The notes beneath the pieces were generated by a model, which saw only the letters and a program-made list of their open reading frames with translations, did no database searches and had not been told where the DNA came from. Below, in pieces: positions 59,201 through 64,000 of a stretch of DNA of 64,000 nt. The DNA comes from Dastarcus helophoroides (taxonomy: Eukaryota > Arthropoda > Insecta > Coleoptera > Bothrideridae), in the NCBI GenBank assembly GCA_028583605.1, contig CM053334.1, positions 25,873,226 through 25,937,225 on the forward strand, written 5' to 3'. The stretch's first letter is position 1. Each line of letters begins with the position of its first letter. The translations under genes were made by a program, and so were the position numbers.

Positions 59201-59309
59201 TTTTTATGTTATATTTCTGGAAATTCATCATTTTTCAAACATTTAACAAACAAATGTCGTGGTTAATGGAAATTTCAAAACTGCTTATTTTAAATGACAA
59301 CTAACACTA

Positions 59310-60280
59310 TTAAAAAAAAAGTCCATGTGACATGACAAGACTTCAATTTTGTTTATCAGTTGATTTGATATAGCAAGTTAATTTTTTAAATAAATAAATA
59401 GGTCAAATGGCCACAAACGCCATCGTGGAGGTCAAGCATATTTGTCATTAAGAAGACATTATTAAAATAAAATTAATAAGTTATTGGTATAATAATTTAA
59501 AATGTAAAGAGTACTCCAGAATTCGAATTAACATCTTTTAGAATTAATATTGCATGGATACTAACATAAATGTTTAAGCTTATATTAGACCCTTTACTTT
59601 AAATTCAAAGATATACTTAAAGAGTTTAAGATTAATTTTTAAACTACATAGGTAGACTAAGAAAAACTTCATAAATAATTTCAACATTAGACTAAATAAA
59701 TTAAGAATTAAAATATTTTAAGTCAGTTGACCGAAAACTCAAAGAGAAACGCTTGCATTTTAAAAATAAGTCAATTAAATGCAGTCAAAATTAACAAAGT
59801 GTTATTCAAAAAGTAAAATATTTTAATTGAAAAAGATTACAAGGTAAGGGAAACTGGGACGTCGTCTTCTTATTTTGTTCTGGATTTAAGGTAATTTTAA
59901 TAATTTTTTAATAATGATAATATTAATATTATTTTAACTAGCAACTTCTTTTTTCGATATTTTAGACCTTATTTCCATTTTCATCTTTTCCTCGAAATAT
60001 CGAGTTTAACGGAGACATATTTTTAAACTCAAAATTTCATTTTAAAGTGGAAATTTTAGCAACAAACCAATAATTTGGATTTTTAAGTGGAACTTCTGGC
60101 AAAAAATTTACTTATTGGGACGAAATGCCTAGAATTCTCAGTTCAGTCATAATTTTTTTACTTTGTATTGAAAAATTCGGAATTAAAAATAAAGCTTGAA
60201 AGTGATCAAATATTAAATTAAAATGACAAATTAAATATCTCTGAAAATATTTTCTATTTCATCTTATTTTTTTTGTGCAA
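59310..60280. other. AT-rich non-coding sequence
   Basis: No feature recognised. Confidence 0.4.
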
Positions 60281-60281
60281 C

Positions 60282-60476
60282 AGAATAGCCCTTGATTATC
60301 TTTAAAAATTGAAATACAAATCTTGTCCCCTGAAACTAAGAAAGATTAAAATCTAAGGAAGATTAAAATCTTTCTTGGTTCAAGGGACAAGACTTCAAGA
60401 ATTGAAATACAAATCTTGTCCCCTGAAATTAAGAAAGATTAAAATTGGTTTCAGGGGACAAGGTTTGTATTTCAAT
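60282..60476. repeat. Foldback hairpin element 7 (two nested short stems)
   Basis: AATACAAATCTTGTCCCCTG appears twice in the same sense (about 60314 and 60410), each followed by AAGAAAGATTAAAAT and the returning arm (TCTTTCTTGGTTCAAGGGAC, GGTTTCAGGGGACAAGGTTT). The inner TTGCTCTAACGCG part is missing in both. Confidence 0.8.
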
Positions 60477-60479
60477 GTT

Positions 60480-61835
60480 TCGTCTTATTTTGTTTTAATT
60501 TCGTTTTTTCTTCTGAGAAGAGTTTCTAAAAAATTTCGATTTTAATCTCAAAATTGTCCATTAAAAATTTTACCCATTTCTCGCAAAAATTTCTTTTAAC
60601 CCTACTTCATTTCAAAATTTCAGTGCATCACTATCTTTTGGGTTTAAGGTCGAGAATTCGACTTTAAAATTGAAACTATATGCAACAAGTTTCCAAAATA
60701 AAGTTGAAATGTTGATTAAAACGCACCATTTTCAAAACAAAATTATTGAAAATGTTCAATGTTTGCCTGAAAATATTTTTCTAATTTTTTTAGAATTGTT
60801 GAAAAGTTATAAATTCTCCTGTTTTAAAAAATTTAAACTTTTTAAATTTCAACATTTTCTAGCTTTTTTGACCTAAGAATTTCGATTTGTTGTGGGAATT
60901 GGTAAAAAAGTTGTGATTTGTAAACAAAAGATGAAATTTGGCAAAAAATGCCGAAATTAAAATTTTAAAGTTAAAATGCCACGAAAAAATCTTTACATCG
61001 ACTTGTCTTCTAAAATATGTTCTTAAAGCTTAAACTTTCTTGGAAATTGTGTATTTTCTCTTCAAAGTTTCTTAGGATATTCGTGTCAAAGTTTCAACAT
61101 CTCCTGAAACGTCGAATTAAACGAAATTTTGACCAACAATTCGAAATAAAATTTTATCAATAATTTAGGTACTTCAAATCTAAGTTTTATCTGAAATGTG
61201 AACTCATCTATTTCCAAAATGCAGAGTTTAAATTTAAAATTTTTAGTTCTTTTTTTTCTAAGATCTAAATTTTAAAAGATAAAATAATCATTTTGAGAAT
61301 TTTTTTTTCTCGCAATTAGGAACAAACCTTTAAATATTCACTTGATAAAAAAATTGGTTTCTAGATTAATTTTTTCTTAAAATTTCGAGGCTAAAATCAA
61401 AATTTCGATTTTATTTTCGCTGCTGCATTTTTAATTGTATTAAAATTATAAATCAGTTTAATTTCAATTTTTGAGAAACACGTCAAAATTTACAAATTAG
61501 GATCTAAGTTCCAAATAATAAAATAATTTTGTTACAAAAATTGAATTTTTTTACTTTTATCCGATTTAAATTTACAATTGTTACTTTCTTCCTAAAATTT
61601 AGACTTATAATTCAAAACTTGATCACCTTTAAAATGTTGTTTATTTTCTTGAGATTTCAGTTTCAGTCTCGTCGACTTTTTGTCTGTTGGTGTCATGAAA
61701 TATATCTTTAAGCACTTTTTTTTTAACAACAAATATTGTTTTGTAGTTTTCATGGTATATATTTAAGGAATTTTTTTTAGTAAACAAAAATTATCTATCT
61801 TGTAGCTATTATAAAATATATTGTGGGACACATAA
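60480..61835. repeat. Degenerate AT-rich repeat
   Basis: AAATTTCGATTTT and TCAAAATTT words; open frames here are low-complexity. No gene. Confidence 0.55.
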
Positions 61836-61851
61836 TGCGTTAACTTGCACG

Positions 61852-62229
61852 ATGTTTAAACTATTAGAGAAGATGATCAACAAGCGTCTGATGTGGTACC
61901 TTGAGAGACATAAGCTTCTTCGTCAAGAACAATCTGGATTTAGGCCACATCGTAGTACCATAGATAACCTTGTAGCTTTTGAAACAGAGATTTCTGATTC
62001 TTTTAGGGCCAAGCAAGACTATGTAGCAGTGATTTTTGATATAAAAAGTGCGTTTGACACTACTTCAAGTTCGGTCATTTACTACAAATTAAAGGAAGTT
62101 AATCTAACAGGAAACATATTAGCTTTCCTAAAAAAATGTTTAACCGATAATATATCTAAGGTGGTCGCTAATGGAAAAGATCATAGCCGTTCACGCTGGA
62201 AAACGGAGTGCCTCAAGGTTCCGTATTAA
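61852..62229 (+). pseudogene. Reverse transcriptase, first part
   Basis: 125 codons covering RT motifs 1-3: KLLEKMINKRLMWYL, EQSGFRPHRSTIDNLVAFE, VAVIFDIKSAFD. It runs out of frame at CTCAAGGTTCC, exactly where PQGSVLS begins in the next frame, so the break is one frameshift. Confidence 0.85.
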
Positions 62230-63023
62230 GCACTACTTTATTTATTTTTTCCATAAATGATATATGTTCCTCCATAAAACAGCCAGTTAAATACTCTCTA
62301 TATGCAGACGATCTCATCCTCTACTATTTAGGAAAAGTTATTCCAACTACATGTAATTTGCTGCAAAATGCTGTAAATAATCTATCTAGCTGGTCTTAAA
62401 TGTCAGGTCTTAACTTCTCTGCTTCCAAGTCTATTATTATTAATTTTGGCCGAAGGAGAGGAACCCATGAGCCAAGTATAATATTAAATAATCAACCTTT
62501 ACAAGTGGTAGATCGACATAAATTTCTTGGACTAACTTTTAATAGTCGTCTTACCTGGAAACAACACATTCAAGAAGTTAAAGGACACTGTTCAAAACGT
62601 CTAAACATGTTAAAAACGTTATCACATCACCACTGGGGTGCAGAAAAGGATGCCCTCCTCAGGATATATAGAGCGTTAATACGTTCCAAACTAGATTGTG
62701 GCTGTTTAGTCCATATAAGCGCTAGCAAATCTAACCTAAAAAGCCTGAACACCGTACATAACACCGCACTTCGTATATGTCTGGGTGCTTTTAGATCTAG
62801 TTCTTACGAATCCCTCTATTGTGAAGCTCGGGAGCTCCCTCTTTCGTTGCCATGCGAAAAACTTTTGCTAACATATGCCGCCAAAACATCTGCTAACCCT
62901 AACAATTCAATCTGTAGTATATTCAACTCCTTCCAAACTTTGGCATTGAGTCGTCCAAGAAGTTTACTTTCTGTCTGTCATATATTGAAATCTTTGCTAG
63001 AAGACATACTACTACTTCGCTAG
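62208..63023 (+). pseudogene. Reverse transcriptase, second part with YADD
   Basis: PQGSVLSTTLFIFSIND, then KYSLYADDLILYY with both catalytic aspartates. One TAA at 62397-62399 follows LSSWS, and the frame continues through GLNFSASKSIIINFG, VDRHKFLGLTFNSRLTWKQH (thumb) and ALIRSKLDCGCLVH. Confidence 0.85.
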
Positions 63024-63184
63024 TAGACATTAATCTTTTCAAGACAACTGTAAATTCTACTTCGTCTGTACCCCCTTGGTTTTAGCATAACCTTTCATCA
63101 ACACGTCCTTGTGTAAATATAGCAAACGAGGAACTTCTATGCCCTTCTCAGGCAAGCTTTCTTCGAATTAATTAATTCAGAACA

Positions 63185-63590
63185 ACTTTCTGCAGCAAAC
63201 AGCATCCTGTATACCGATGCCTCAAAAATCGAAAATAGTGTTAGTTGTTCAGTTACTACATCCAACACTACCATAGCAAAGTATCAGCTACCCACCTACT
63301 GCAGTGTTCATACTGGGGAATTATATGGTATTCTTATGGCACTCAAATCGATCACAGTAGCAAATCAGAAAACAGTCGCTATATGCACAGACTCATTGGC
63401 CTTAATCCATTGCAATGAAAACATCTATACCCAAAATCTTCTGGCCCAAAAATTCGAAAAAATGCCAACTATTTAATTTCCCAGGGCATCAATACAAGTA
63501 TTGTCTGGGTACCATCTCACGTTGGTATCAGTGGAAATGAAAATGCTGATCAAGCAGCCAAAGGAGCTATAGACTCTGATTTGCCCATGG
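63185..63590 (+). pseudogene. RNase H domain of the LINE
   Basis: SILYTDASKIENSVSCSV (D1), YCSVHTGELYGILMAL (E), VAICTDSLALIHC (D2) and IVWVPSHVGISGNENADQAA (H and D3). A frameshift and a TAA occur near 63470 between D2 and the WVPSH block. Confidence 0.8.
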
Positions 63591-63608
63591 TACAGGTACA
63601 TCTCCAAC

Positions 63609-63992
63609 ATGATGATGCTAAAACAAACAATAGTACACAAGTGGCAAACGCACTGGACTCGATCAAATACTAAATTGGCCTCAATTCAACCTAGAATTGA
63701 AAACCCCAAGATGATAACAATGAAAAGAAAAGCCAAAATTATTTGCAGAATATTAGGAATTGGCCATACCAAAATTACACACAATTACTTAATAAAATCT
63801 GGTAATTCTCCTTATTGTGATTACTGTAACTGTGGTCTTACAGTTAGGCACATCCTGGCCGAATATCCACAACATGGTGAGGCTCTACAACGCTTCAACC
63901 TAACCAGTGACCTCAAAGAACATCTCACCTTCAGTTATTATAATAATATAATAGAATTCCTACACTGTATTAAAATGTACAATCGTATTTAA
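63609..63992 (+). pseudogene. LINE C-terminal segment
   Basis: 127 codons with KWQTHWTRSNTKLASIQPRI, IICRILGIGHTKITHNYLI and a CxxC..C...H cluster (YCDYCNCGLTVRHIL), as found after RNase H in Jockey/I elements. It ends IKMYNRI with TAA just before the window end. Confidence 0.8.
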
Positions 63993-64000
63993 ACCACTGT

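Larger units (their letters stand above)
61838..63995 (+). mobile_element. Non-LTR retrotransposon with RT and RNase H, 5'-truncated
   Basis: Plus strand. The first segment (61852-62229) has FKLLEKMINKRLMWYLERHK, SGFRPHRSTIDNL and FDIKSAFD (RT motif with D). The second (62208-62399) has MPQGSVLSTTLF and the catalytic YADD. A third (62400-63023, 207 codons) follows a single TAA. An RNase H domain (63190-63580) keeps ILYTDASK, TGELYGI, ICTDSLAL and HVGISGNENADQAAK, the D-E-D-D set. The last segment (63609-63992) has a cysteine/histidine cluster (YCDYCNCGLTVRHILAE). A few frameshifts break it. No endonuclease: the copy begins inside the RT lead-in. I place it in the Jockey/I group because of RNase H. 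The least decayed element in the window. Confidence 0.9.

Noticed and set aside
1..64000. tRNA, rRNA or microRNA genes.
   Set aside because: I saw no A-box/B-box pair, cloverleaf or rRNA core. The hairpins present are transposon-like and too long or too repetitive to call microRNAs.

Overview
This is nuclear DNA of an insect, very AT-rich and full of repeats. The insect assignment rests on three things: an arthropod-type CYP4 cytochrome P450, a 7tm_6 insect odorant receptor, and the transposon types present (Jockey-like LINEs, Penelope-like elements, mariner, pogo and hAT). I cannot name the order or species from sequence alone.

Two host genes account for most of the window, both on the + strand and both split into many exons. 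The first (5681-20437) is a CYP4-family P450 with 11 exons whose splice phases all fit. Five of its exons each carry exactly one extra base, so it reads as a pseudogene or an artefact-bearing assembly of an otherwise conserved gene of about 522 codons. The second (26517-54626) is an odorant receptor with 8 exons that join in phase into about 407 codons with no lesion. Its first exon is the least certain.

The introns and flanks are packed with elements. 252-3040: Jockey-like LINE copy (minus). 3160-4350, 9380-10070 and 15130-19400: degenerate T-rich sequence. 5970-7795: LINE pieces and a hairpin in P450 intron 1. 8930-9345 and 10865-11041: Penelope-derived inverted repeats. 11290-15125: foldback hairpins. 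20650-26450: degenerate A-rich sequence with a 259-bp tandem array and a solo LTR. Receptor introns hold a pogo-type MITE, a complete but dead long-TIR mariner relative, a 377-bp tandem/inverted array, two joined LINE copies, a second mariner-superfamily relic, two hAT derivatives with exact 8-bp target duplications, a large palindrome and a deleted mariner. Beyond the receptor are a Penelope GIY-YIG fragment, another LINE copy on the plus strand, a relic of a widespread arthropod multicopy protein, and a long LINE with RNase H running to the window end.

The two host genes have unrelated roles: xenobiotic or lipid oxidation at the endoplasmic reticulum, and odour detection at the sensory dendrite. 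Nothing suggests they act together. The unusual features are the one-sided frameshift lesions in the P450, the strand-asymmetric degenerate repeat that fills the non-coding DNA, and a family of long hairpins lying inside both genes' transcription units.
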